A stretch of 12,255 nucleotides of DNA. Origin: Litorimonas sp. Its GTDB lineage: Bacteria > Pseudomonadota > Alphaproteobacteria > Caulobacterales > Maricaulaceae. The stretch lies in NCBI GenBank assembly GCA_029936425.1, contig JAPYSU010000027.1, forward strand, positions 1 through 12,255, in the 5' to 3' direction. The position numbers were made by a program, and so were the translations under genes. Shown piece after piece: positions 6,959 through 12,255 of this stretch. The stretch's first letter is position 1, and each line of letters opens with the position of its first letter. The notes below the pieces were generated by a model. The model did no database searches, was not told the DNA's origin, and saw only the letters and a list, made by a program, of their open reading frames with translations.

Positions 6959-7587
6959 GTCAGACACCAGACGACTTCGGAAACGGCGGAACACATTTTT
7001 TCAAATCCCTCATATTTTCGTCCTGTCAACCGTTCAATTTCATATGTTGCGCCATAGAGGCGGTTCAATGCCTGGCGTTTAATCGAAAAAGGCGGCCCTT
7101 CCATTTCGGCCTGATTATATTCAAATGTAATGAGAAGCTGAGGCGCAGAACCGCTTAGCCTCATGACTTGATCGGCATAATTTTTACGCATTTTTTCGGG
7201 TAATGCCACGAGAGCCGCCCGATCATAGACAGCATCAATCTTACTTACCTCCGCCACATCCAGATCAAAAATATCCCCGACATAGATATCAATATTGTTA
7301 GCCCGATAGAGTTTCAGACTTCCGCGCTTTATTATGTGAGGGGACAGGTCAAGCTCCTCAAAAAGCTCTTGCACGGCCGTTTCAACCAATTCGACCCCCA
7401 CAACCTGGAAATCCTGTTTTAAGAGCCAATGGATATCAAGCGTTTTCCCGCATAGGGGCAGAAATATTCTAGCTCCCTCGCTCAGAGCCAAGGTAGAAAG
7501 CTGGCCCGCCAAATAGGGATGCACATTTGCCGTATGAAACGCAATCTCCCGATTAGACCATTTCTTATTCCAGAATTCCGGTTCCAT
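6955..7587 (-). CDS. tpm: Thiopurine S-methyltransferase (TPMT) family protein
   Basis: This SAM-dependent methyltransferase of 210 residues is typical in length for bacterial TPMTs, which methylate thiopurines and, in some pseudomonads, selenium or tellurium species. Family features are the N-terminal EFWNKKW (4-10), SAM-binding LPLCGKTLD (43-51) and VVGVEL (62-67), YDRAALVALP (121-130) and GPPFSI (164-169). The natural substrate cannot be told from sequence. It lies inside the ruv cluster: 8 bases after ruvA and overlapping ruvB by 4 bases, so it is almost certainly co-transcribed with them. It is locally more AT-rich than its neighbours (22 G+C in the 60 bases 7261-7320, against roughly 60% in ruvB at 6241-6300), which hints at separate origin. 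Confidence 0.9.
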   Translation of the reverse strand: MEPEFWNKKWSNREIAFHTANVHPYLAGQLSTLALSEGARIFLPLCGKTLDIHWLLKQDFQVVGVELVETAVQELFEELDLSPHIIKRGSLKLYRANNIDIYVGDIFDLDVAEVSKIDAVYDRAALVALPEKMRKNYADQVMRLSGSAPQLLITFEYNQAEMEGPPFSIKRQALNRLYGATYEIERLTGRKYEGFEKMCSAVSEVVWCLT

Positions 7588-7595
7588 ATTCGGGC

Positions 7596-8234
7596 CTATT
7601 TTCCCAGTTCTTTAAGCGCGACACGGATCAGCGCATCAATATTTGGGTCTTCCTCAAAAGATGCGTAAGCCTGAGCCACCGCTCTTAAAGCTTCGCTTTG
7701 ACCAATTCCCAAATTGACGAGCGCGCTGACCGCGTCATTACGAAGGCCCATATCGGACAGGCCTTCATTGCGGCTGCCCTCCGTTCCGGCCTCGCCGGAC
7801 GGGGCCGTGAAGACTGGCTGAAAGCCGCGTCCGGTCGGGGCGGGCTTGCCAGAGAGTTCTGTCGCTATCCGCGTAGCCAATTTCGGCCCTACGCCAGACG
7901 CGCGGGAAAAGGCGGTTTTGTCTTCCAATGACGCCGCAGATAAAATCTCGCCGGGGGAAAGAATGTCCAAAATAGCAAGCGCCGCTTTCGGCCCCACGCC
8001 CTGCACGGATTGCAGACGAACAAACCAGGCGCGCTCTTCCTCTGAGTGGAAACCAAATAAGATAATAGCCTGTTCGCGCACATGGGTTTCAACATGCAGG
8101 CGCGTAGCCTCACCTTCCGATAGTTTGGCAAGGGTGCGGGACCCGCATTGCAGCAAATAGCCGACGCCGGAGCAATCGATAATCGCCTCGCCCGTCCCCG
8201 CCATCAGGCAGACCCCTGAAATCATGCCGATCAT
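7596..8234 (-). CDS. ruvA: Holliday junction branch-migration protein RuvA
   Basis: RuvA binds the four-way junction as a tetramer and loads RuvB. The 212-residue protein shows the N-terminal OB-fold (MIGMISG, then GVGYLLQC near 23-30), two helix-hairpin-helix motifs (GVGPKAAL 79-86 and GVGPKLATR 114-122), a flexible linker (about 131-165) and the C-terminal RuvB-binding helices (166-210). In E. coli the acidic pin that separates strands is Glu55-Asp56 in VREDA; here the segment reads VREQA, so the Glu is kept (54) but the Asp is Gln. It is the first gene of the minus-strand cluster, with the divergent lipoprotein gene 133 bases away. No strong Shine-Dalgarno is visible. Confidence 0.97.
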   Translation of the reverse strand: MIGMISGVCLMAGTGEAIIDCSGVGYLLQCGSRTLAKLSEGEATRLHVETHVREQAIILFGFHSEEERAWFVRLQSVQGVGPKAALAILDILSPGEILSAASLEDKTAFSRASGVGPKLATRIATELSGKPAPTGRGFQPVFTAPSGEAGTEGSRNEGLSDMGLRNDAVSALVNLGIGQSEALRAVAQAYASFEEDPNIDALIRVALKELGK

Positions 8235-8367
8235 GTGAAAAAAACCATAAAATGAATCATGTTTCGAGTTGTAAGGATTCGCGCGGTAAACGCAAAGGGA
8301 ATGGCGTTAGCGAAGCGTTAAGCGGTTTCTGCGAGTCTGTTGATAACTTTTATGAGAGAGATTCGCT

Positions 8368-8799
8368 ATGTTCAGCACTCCTACGTCCCGTTTCGCCCTC
8401 TTGGCTGTGCTCGGCAGCGTCGCCTTGAGTGCATGTTCAACCCATTCCGCAGATACGCGTTACGGCGCGGGCCATGGAAGTGGATATGATACCGTCGCAA
8501 CATATGAGTCGTCGCGTTATGGCTCTGAAGCCTGTGACACAGCCTTTGCAGACTGTGGGTATGTGCAGCCTGATCCGTGTTGCGTGCCGTGCTGCGCCCC
8601 GGTCGCGCCGCCGCCGGTTTACATGCCTCCCCCTCCTCCGCCTGTCTATATTCCCGAGCCGGAGCCAGAACCGGAGCCGCCCGTTTACGTGCCGCCCGCC
8701 CCAGAGCCTGAGCCGGAACCGCCTGTTTATACACCTCCGCCGCCGACCTATTATCCACCGGCGCCTGAACCGGAACCCTATTTGCCGCCGCGCAAATAG
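8368..8799 (+). CDS. Small proline-rich, cysteine-containing lipoprotein
   Basis: I do not recognise this 143-residue protein as a named family. It has a clear lipoprotein signal: hydrophobic 9-20, lipobox LSAC (20-23), Cys23 as the lipidation site. The mature part starts Gly/Tyr/Ser-rich (31-55), then has six further cysteines (56, 63, 71, 72, 75, 76), including CCVPCC (71-76). From 77 to the end it is low-complexity: four PPVY units (82-85, 91-94, 104-107, 118-121) separated by Pro-Glu runs and PPTYYPP, ending PPRK. Such Pro/Glu stretches often make extended periplasm- or wall-spanning stalks; that is inference. A purine-rich GAGAGAG (8354-8360) precedes the ATG by 7 bases. The MFS gene follows 52 bases later. 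The antisense open frames here are by-products of the repeat composition. Confidence 0.85.
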   Translation: MFSTPTSRFALLAVLGSVALSACSTHSADTRYGAGHGSGYDTVATYESSRYGSEACDTAFADCGYVQPDPCCVPCCAPVAPPPVYMPPPPPPVYIPEPEPEPEPPVYVPPAPEPEPEPPVYTPPPPTYYPPAPEPEPYLPPRK

Positions 8800-8826
8800 A
8801 TAGGTCAAAATAAGCATTCATTTTAC

Positions 8827-8846
8827 GGTCTTATATCTATAAGGCC
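8827..8846 (+). promoter_or_regulatory. Palindrome overlapping the MFS ribosome-binding site
   Basis: GGTCTTATA (8827-8835) and TATAAGGCC (8838-8846) are inverted 9-base arms separated by two bases, with one G-T pair. The AAGG in the right arm (8841-8844) is the only Shine-Dalgarno-like sequence before the MFS start at 8852, seven bases away. It could be a repressor operator or, as RNA, a hairpin that masks the ribosome-binding site. No regulator gene is adjacent. Confidence 0.4.
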
Positions 8847-8851
8847 GCGAA

Positions 8852-10063
8852 ATGACCGACGACCGCTTCGCCGCCTTTAAGCACCGTTCTTTTGCGCAAT
8901 ATTTCAGCGCGCGATTCTTGACGTCTTTCGCCACCCAAATCGTATCCGTTGCTGTTGGCTGGCAGATTTATGATGAGACGCAAAACGCGCTCCTGCTAGG
9001 CCTCATCGGTTTAGTGCAATTCGCCCCGGCGCTCTTACTCGTGATTGCAACCGGTCTCGCTTCTGATAAATTGGGCCGCCGTATGGTTATGGGAACCTCG
9101 ATTATTGTCGAGATGGCCTGCGCGGGAGCAATACTTTATCTAGCGGTCACCCAACAATTTTACCCTGTCTGGGTGCTGTCTCTACTTGCCATTTTCGGCG
9201 TGGCGCGGGCGTTTCATAATCCGGCCTCGTCATCACTGGTCGTTAATCTGGTTCCAAGATCCGATTTCGCTAATGCGGTGGGCTGGACAACGTCCTCTTG
9301 GCAGCTGGCCTCTATCTTCGGGCCTGTTGCAGGTGGTTTGCTTTACGGCCTCTCAGGGCCGATCGCTTACGGGACAGCGGCCGTTATTTACGCCGTTGCG
9401 GCTTTGCTCATCTTTTCCATTCCCAAGCCCCCTCAAACCTTTGAAAAAGCCGGGACGTCGCTTTCCACTTTGATCGGAGGTTTCAGCTATATCTGGAAAG
9501 AAAAAATCGTATTAGGCGCGATCTCTCTGGATATGTTTGCTGTACTTTTGGCCGGGGCGGTGGCGCTTCTGCCGATTTATGCGCGTGATATTCTGGAAGT
9601 CGGACCTATTGGCTTGGGGCTGCTCCGGGCGGCGCCTGGCCTGGGCGCGGTCATCATGATTACTCTCCTCATCGCGTTTCCGATCAAACGACATGCCGGA
9701 GTTCTTTTGTTTGTCACGGTCGCCTTATTCGGCGTGATGACCACGATTTTTGGGTTTTCAACGGTGGCCTGGCTTTCCATTTTGGCGCTGATGGGGGTTG
9801 GGGCGTTTGATATGGTGTCCGTCTATATCCGCGAAATCATCCTCCAGCTCTGGACGCCGGACCATGTGCGGGGCCGGGTGAATGCGGTTAATTCTATCTT
9901 CCTCGGCGCGTCGAATGAGTTGGGCGAAGCGCGGGCCGGATTAATGGCGGCTGTTTACGGCGCCGTTTTCACTGTCACTGCCGGCGGAATTGCGGCCATC
10001 GGAGTCGCGGCATTATGGGCGAAGCTCTTCCCGCGCCTGCGCCAAACCAATACGCTCGATTAG
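8852..10063 (+). CDS. MFS transporter, EntS-like (MFS_3 family) exporter
   Basis: This 403-residue inner-membrane protein has about twelve hydrophobic segments and is predicted to be a proton-driven exporter. The cytoplasmic loop 2-3 motif reads GLASDKLGRRMVM (68-80), matching the MFS signature A. RGRVNAVNSIFLGASNELGE (340-359) is characteristic of the MFS_3 group that includes the enterobactin exporter EntS. The substrate cannot be assigned, and no siderophore gene lies nearby. It follows the proline-rich lipoprotein gene in the same direction with a 52-base gap that holds a palindrome. Its stop codon overlaps the converging ruvC stop by four bases (10060-10063), leaving no room for a separate terminator. 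Confidence 0.9.
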   Translation: MTDDRFAAFKHRSFAQYFSARFLTSFATQIVSVAVGWQIYDETQNALLLGLIGLVQFAPALLLVIATGLASDKLGRRMVMGTSIIVEMACAGAILYLAVTQQFYPVWVLSLLAIFGVARAFHNPASSSLVVNLVPRSDFANAVGWTTSSWQLASIFGPVAGGLLYGLSGPIAYGTAAVIYAVAALLIFSIPKPPQTFEKAGTSLSTLIGGFSYIWKEKIVLGAISLDMFAVLLAGAVALLPIYARDILEVGPIGLGLLRAAPGLGAVIMITLLIAFPIKRHAGVLLFVTVALFGVMTTIFGFSTVAWLSILALMGVGAFDMVSVYIREIILQLWTPDHVRGRVNAVNSIFLGASNELGEARAGLMAAVYGAVFTVTAGGIAAIGVAALWAKLFPRLRQTNTLD

Positions 10064-10542
10064 AGGCGCTTGTGATGAGCGTGGGTCAGCGCAATGGCCA
10101 GGGCGTCGGCGGCGTCTCCGGCTTTGACCTTGGCGCCGGGGAGCAGGATATTCATCATATGCGCGACTTGGGCTTTGTCCGCCGCGCCTGTGCCGACCAC
10201 GGATTTCTTAACCAGACGGGCGGCATATTCCCCAACATTTAGTCCATGTGAGGTCGCCGCCAATATACAGGCCGCCCGCGCCTGTCCGAGCTTGAGCGCG
10301 CTCATCGCATTGTCTTTCATGAACGCCTCTTCCACGCCGGCTTCAATCGGCTGATGGTCTTCAATCACGTCTATAATGGCGTTGAACAGGAAGGTCAGAC
10401 GGCTCGCGAGCGGTTCTTTCTTGGGCGGACAGATCACGCCGTGAGCCACGTGAGAGGCTTTGTTCCCGCGCACATCAATGACGCCCCAACCACACGCCAC
10501 AAGGGACGGATCGAGGCCGATAATGCGGCGGGCCTCAGCCAT
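10060..10542 (-). CDS. ruvC: Crossover junction endodeoxyribonuclease RuvC
   Basis: RuvC is the dimeric Holliday junction resolvase acting with RuvAB. The 160-residue protein keeps all four catalytic acids of the RNase H-like fold: Asp11 in GLDPS, Glu71 in GVEEAFM, and Asp143 and Asp146 in GDAADALAIALTH. The E. coli equivalents are Asp7, Glu66, Asp138 and Asp141. The start ATG overlaps the stop of the upstream SDR by one base (TAATG), so translation is probably coupled, and no independent Shine-Dalgarno is seen. In many bacteria ruvC precedes ruvA directly; here an oppositely oriented lipoprotein and MFS gene lie between. Its 3' end overlaps the MFS stop. Confidence 0.96.
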   Translation of the reverse strand: MAEARRIIGLDPSLVACGWGVIDVRGNKASHVAHGVICPPKKEPLASRLTFLFNAIIDVIEDHQPIEAGVEEAFMKDNAMSALKLGQARAACILAATSHGLNVGEYAARLVKKSVVGTGAADKAQVAHMMNILLPGAKVKAGDAADALAIALTHAHHKRL

Positions 10543-11258
10543 TAACGCACATAGCTCGCGCCGTTAATATCAAAGGTCGCGCCCACGGCGGACGGACACG
10601 CATCGGAGAGCAGAAACGCCGCGAATTCGGCGATCTCTTCGGGTTGAGCGACGCGGCCCAGAGGAATTTCGGTGACGGCCTTTCTGCGGTTTTCGATATC
10701 CTGCGGGGCCATACGGGTTTCCACCCAACCCGGCGCGATGGCGTAAAAATGCATATTCTCGCCTGACAGCGCCCGCGCCCAGGTCTTGGTCATGGCAAGT
10801 ATGGCGCCCTTAGAGGCCGCATAGGCGGCTTGGTCCACGCCGTCGCCGCGCTGTCCGGCCCGGCTGGCAATGTTGATAATGCGTCCGCCGCCCGTTTCGC
10901 GGTAATGCGCAATCGCGGCGCGGCAAATATCGGCCGGGGCGCGGACATTGACCGCCATGGTCCTGTCCCATCCGCTGTCCCAGTCATCCCCAACGAGGGA
11001 GGACGGCAGATAAACCCCTGCATTGTTAATCACGGCGTCTATGCGGTCATGCTTTTCCAGCGCCATATCGAACAGCTTCTGCCCCGCGCCGGCCTCGCTC
11101 AGATCGCAATAGATAAAGCTGTCATCGGTATTGTCGCTCGGGCCGCTGGAGTGGGGAATCACGGTTGCCCCCCTTTCGGATAATAAAGCGTTGAGCGACG
11201 CGCCGATACCGCGAGAGGCGCCAGTGACAAGAATGGTTTTTTCGGAAAGTGAGGTCAT
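10542..11258 (-). CDS. SDR family oxidoreductase, FabG-like
   Basis: This classical NAD(P)-dependent short-chain dehydrogenase of 238 residues, about the length of 3-oxoacyl-ACP reductase, shows the TGASRGIG cofactor loop (12-19), NNAG (78-81), Asn104, Ser132, Tyr146 and Lys150 (YAASK), and the PGWVET segment (176-181). The catalytic tetrad is complete. Sequence alone does not separate a fatty-acid reductase from another SDR, and no other fatty-acid gene is nearby, so I do not assign fabG. It is the first gene of a two-gene unit with ruvC, joined by a one-base overlap. It is unrelated in branch to the SDR at 4188. Confidence 0.92.
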   Translation of the reverse strand: MTSLSEKTILVTGASRGIGASLNALLSERGATVIPHSSGPSDNTDDSFIYCDLSEAGAGQKLFDMALEKHDRIDAVINNAGVYLPSSLVGDDWDSGWDRTMAVNVRAPADICRAAIAHYRETGGGRIINIASRAGQRGDGVDQAAYAASKGAILAMTKTWARALSGENMHFYAIAPGWVETRMAPQDIENRRKAVTEIPLGRVAQPEEIAEFAAFLLSDACPSAVGATFDINGASYVR

Positions 11259-11398
11259 AGCGAGGGTCTAACGAAGCGAAGGGCAGGTTTCAATCATGGT
11301 GATAGGTCTGCGGGATTTTATGTCTTAACACCCCGTGAGAAAAATTCTGCAAAGATTTGGTGAAGTTCTGCGTCAAAAGCCGTAGAGGCAAAGTCATC

Positions 11399-11422
11399 AT
11401 GTTGAAAACAGTCCTATCATGA
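11399..11422 (+). CDS. Possible 7-codon leader peptide before the YbaN gene
   Basis: An ATG at 11399 opens the short frame MLKTVLS with TGA at 11420-11422, which overlaps the next ATG (11419) as ATGA. AGAGG (11384-11388) lies about ten bases before this small frame, while nothing like a Shine-Dalgarno directly precedes the downstream start. This suggests, but does not prove, translational coupling. Such short frames also arise by chance. Confidence 0.25.
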   Translation: MLKTVLS

Positions 11423-11826
11423 AACGGTTTTCTCCGAGGCGCTGGCTCTGGATCGGCCTTGGCACGACTTGCGTTGCGCTCGGCACGATTGGCATGTTTC
11501 TCCCGCTGCTGCCGACCGCCATATTCATGATTATCGCGGCCTATGCCTTTGCCCGCTCCTCTCCGGCGCTACATGACTGGATTATGGCGCATAAGGTCTT
11601 TGGCCCGATGATCAATAATTGGAACGAGCACGGCGCCATTCCGACGAAAGCCAAAATCCTCACCATTATTTCCATTCTGGCCTCTTTCGGCCTCGCTTTC
11701 CTCTTCCACCTCCCGGTCTGGGCGATTACCGTACAGGGGATTTGTCTGCTCCTCGTGGCCGTTTTCGTAGTCACGCGGCCCAAGCCGCCGTCACCATCCG
11801 AACGCGGCTCTGCGAAGCAGAGGTAG
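11419..11826 (+). CDS. YbaN family inner-membrane protein (DUF454)
   Basis: This is a small inner-membrane protein of 135 residues with unknown function. DUF454 features are an N-terminal hydrophobic region with PLLPTAIF (29-36), followed by ARSSPALHDWIMAHKVFGPMI (45-65) and the NNWNEHGAIPTKAK segment (66-79). Two more membrane segments follow (about 80-96 and 99-118), and then a basic, Pro-rich cytoplasmic tail. Its own start lacks a visible ribosome-binding site; a short upstream frame overlaps it. It stands alone between the divergent SDR-ruvC unit and the repeat-rich right end, and no classical terminator was seen after it. Confidence 0.88.
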   Translation: MKRFSPRRWLWIGLGTTCVALGTIGMFLPLLPTAIFMIIAAYAFARSSPALHDWIMAHKVFGPMINNWNEHGAIPTKAKILTIISILASFGLAFLFHLPVWAITVQGICLLLVAVFVVTRPKPPSPSERGSAKQR

Positions 11827-11880
11827 TGAGGATGCAGCTGCAGTTTCTCTAACAGTCCAATCTATCCCTACTCCCCTCTC

Positions 11881-12037
11881 CGTCATTGCCCGACTTGATC
11901 GGGCAATCCATACGATGTTCTTTCGACAAGTAGGAATTTGCAGTTCGGCGCAAGAGGCGACTGTTAAATGTAAATTAGAGATCTCATTTAGCCGAACCTT
12001 CACCATATGGATTACCCGATCAAGTCGGGTAATGACG
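11881..12037. repeat. MITE-like element with palindromic terminal inverted repeats
   Basis: The 32-base ends (11881-11912 and 12006-12037) are inverted copies with 30 of 32 matches. Each end contains its own palindrome: TTGCCCGA/TCGGGCAA at 11886-11906 and TTACCCGA/TCGGGTAA at 12012-12032. The two differences between the ends are a paired G-C to A-T change, so each palindrome is preserved. An inner GTTCGGC/GCCGAAC pair lies in the 93-base centre. Such GTCATTxCCCGACTTGATCGGGxAATCC units are widespread in alphaproteobacteria. There is no transposase; mobility would depend on one supplied elsewhere. The hairpin ends might terminate the YbaN transcript. Confidence 0.75.
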
Positions 12038-12069
12038 AAGGGTAAAGGCGCAACCGTAATTTCTGAATC

Positions 12070-12194
12070 GTGCATCGCCCAAGCGCTTCCTCCCACTGCC
12101 CATCTGGGGGTCAGCCTTTGCGTTCGTCCTTGAATAAGGTGGACTGCCCGCGGGGTCGGTATCCTTGCCGGAGACCGAATTTGGTAATGTTTCG
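12070..12194 (-). repeat. Right arm of the long inverted repeat
   Basis: This is the reverse complement of 1-125: 102 of 104 bases match between 12091-12194 and 1-104, and the inner 21 bases match at 16. On the minus strand the possible coding frame ends at TGA (12113-12111), but in this copy it meets an in-frame TAA at 12224-12222, only ten codons before the shared part. If it is a gene end, this copy is therefore broken or very short. The repeat probably continues past 12194, where the partner is cut off by the window. Positions 12144-12194 also form part of the strong hairpin described separately. Confidence 0.85.
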
Positions 12195-12216
12195 CAAGGA
12201 CCAGGCCCCGCGGCAG
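12144..12216. other. Very stable hairpin in the right repeat arm
   Basis: CTGC-C-CGCGGGG (12144-12155), GGT (12158-12160) and CCTTGC (12163-12168) pair with GCAAGG (12194-12199), ACC (12200-12202) and CCCCGCGGCAG (12206-12216). This makes about 20 base pairs with a one-base bulge and two small internal loops, around a 25-base loop. A TTTT (12219-12222) follows on the plus strand. It may be part of a structured RNA, a terminator or a recombination site. The left repeat copy begins, at window base 1, at the exact base where the 3' arm begins here. Confidence 0.7.
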
Positions 12217-12255
12217 CGGTTTTATCGCAGCGGCCTTGTAGCGATCCTCCTGTGT

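Noticed and set aside
8640..8780. Repetitive DNA that could suggest a repeat array
   Set aside because: The periodicity comes from Pro-Glu and PPVY codons. There are no constant repeats with unique spacers, so it is not CRISPR.
8437..8817. Arginine-rich frames on both strands over the proline-rich lipoprotein gene
   Set aside because: They are produced by the repetitive CCG/GAG/CCT composition. Only the frame with signal peptide and lipobox makes sense.
11791..12096. Minus-strand open frame of 101 codons with VITRLDRVIH
   Set aside because: It is the translation of the MITE-like element at 11881-12037 plus sequence antisense to the YbaN gene, so no independent gene is supported.
1..12194. 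Window as a circular element
   Set aside because: The terminal repeats are inverted, not direct, so they do not indicate circular closure.
12186..12214. Resemblance of the TTTCGCAAGGACCAGGCCCC region to the 5' part of E. coli 6S RNA
   Set aside because: The short match falls in a local hairpin that pairs upstream, unlike the 6S terminal stem, and the rest does not fit. I keep it only as something a covariance search could test.

Overview
The window looks like a chromosomal segment from an alphaproteobacterium. This rests on established knowledge plus inference: trmD-rplS, ruvA/ruvB/ruvC, a ybgC-type thioesterase directly after ruvB, a DUF3088 protein, an EntS-like MFS exporter and small GTCATT...CCG palindromic repeats are all common there. 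The Pro/Glu-rich cysteine lipoprotein would suit a Hyphomonadaceae/Maricaulales-type marine lineage, but I hold that placement only weakly. There are no rRNA, tRNA, CRISPR, phage or transposase genes.

Layout. 1-321 holds one arm of a long inverted repeat (1-125) and a MITE-like hairpin element (140-262). trmD and rplS (322-1444, +) follow, closed by a strong terminator that can also serve the facing gene. 1541-3955 (-) is a large zinc-metalloprotease lipoprotein. 4116-5114 (+) is a retinol-dehydrogenase-like SDR whose natural N-terminus carries an in-frame amber codon. A minus-strand cluster runs ruvA, tpm-like methyltransferase, ruvB, ybgC-like thioesterase, DUF3088 (8234 down to 5087), tightly spaced or overlapping. 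8368-10063 (+) is a small proline-rich lipoprotein followed by an MFS exporter. 11258-10060 (-) is a FabG-like SDR overlapping ruvC. 11419-11826 (+) is a YbaN/DUF454 membrane protein. 11827-12255 has no gene but carries a second MITE-like element (11881-12037) and the other arm of the long inverted repeat (12070-12194), which merges into a very stable hairpin.

How the genes work together. RuvA, RuvB and RuvC form the Holliday-junction branch-migration and resolution complex. Here ruvC is separated from ruvA by an oppositely oriented lipoprotein-MFS pair, and ruvA from ruvB by a methyltransferase gene that overlaps ruvB in an ATGA junction. TrmD (m1G37 of tRNA) and ribosomal protein L19 form the end of the classical rpsP-rimM-trmD-rplS operon. 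The first two genes are absent from the 321 bases before trmD, where repeats sit instead. ybgC is followed by DUF3088 rather than the tol-pal genes.

The most unusual structural fact is that the two window ends are near-perfect reverse complements (102/104 matches, then a diverged tail). The 12-kb block is therefore bracketed by inverted copies of a repeat I do not recognise. No complete novel defence or mobile system is visible. The leads are the bracketing repeat, the disrupted operons, the amber SDR and the small lipoprotein.
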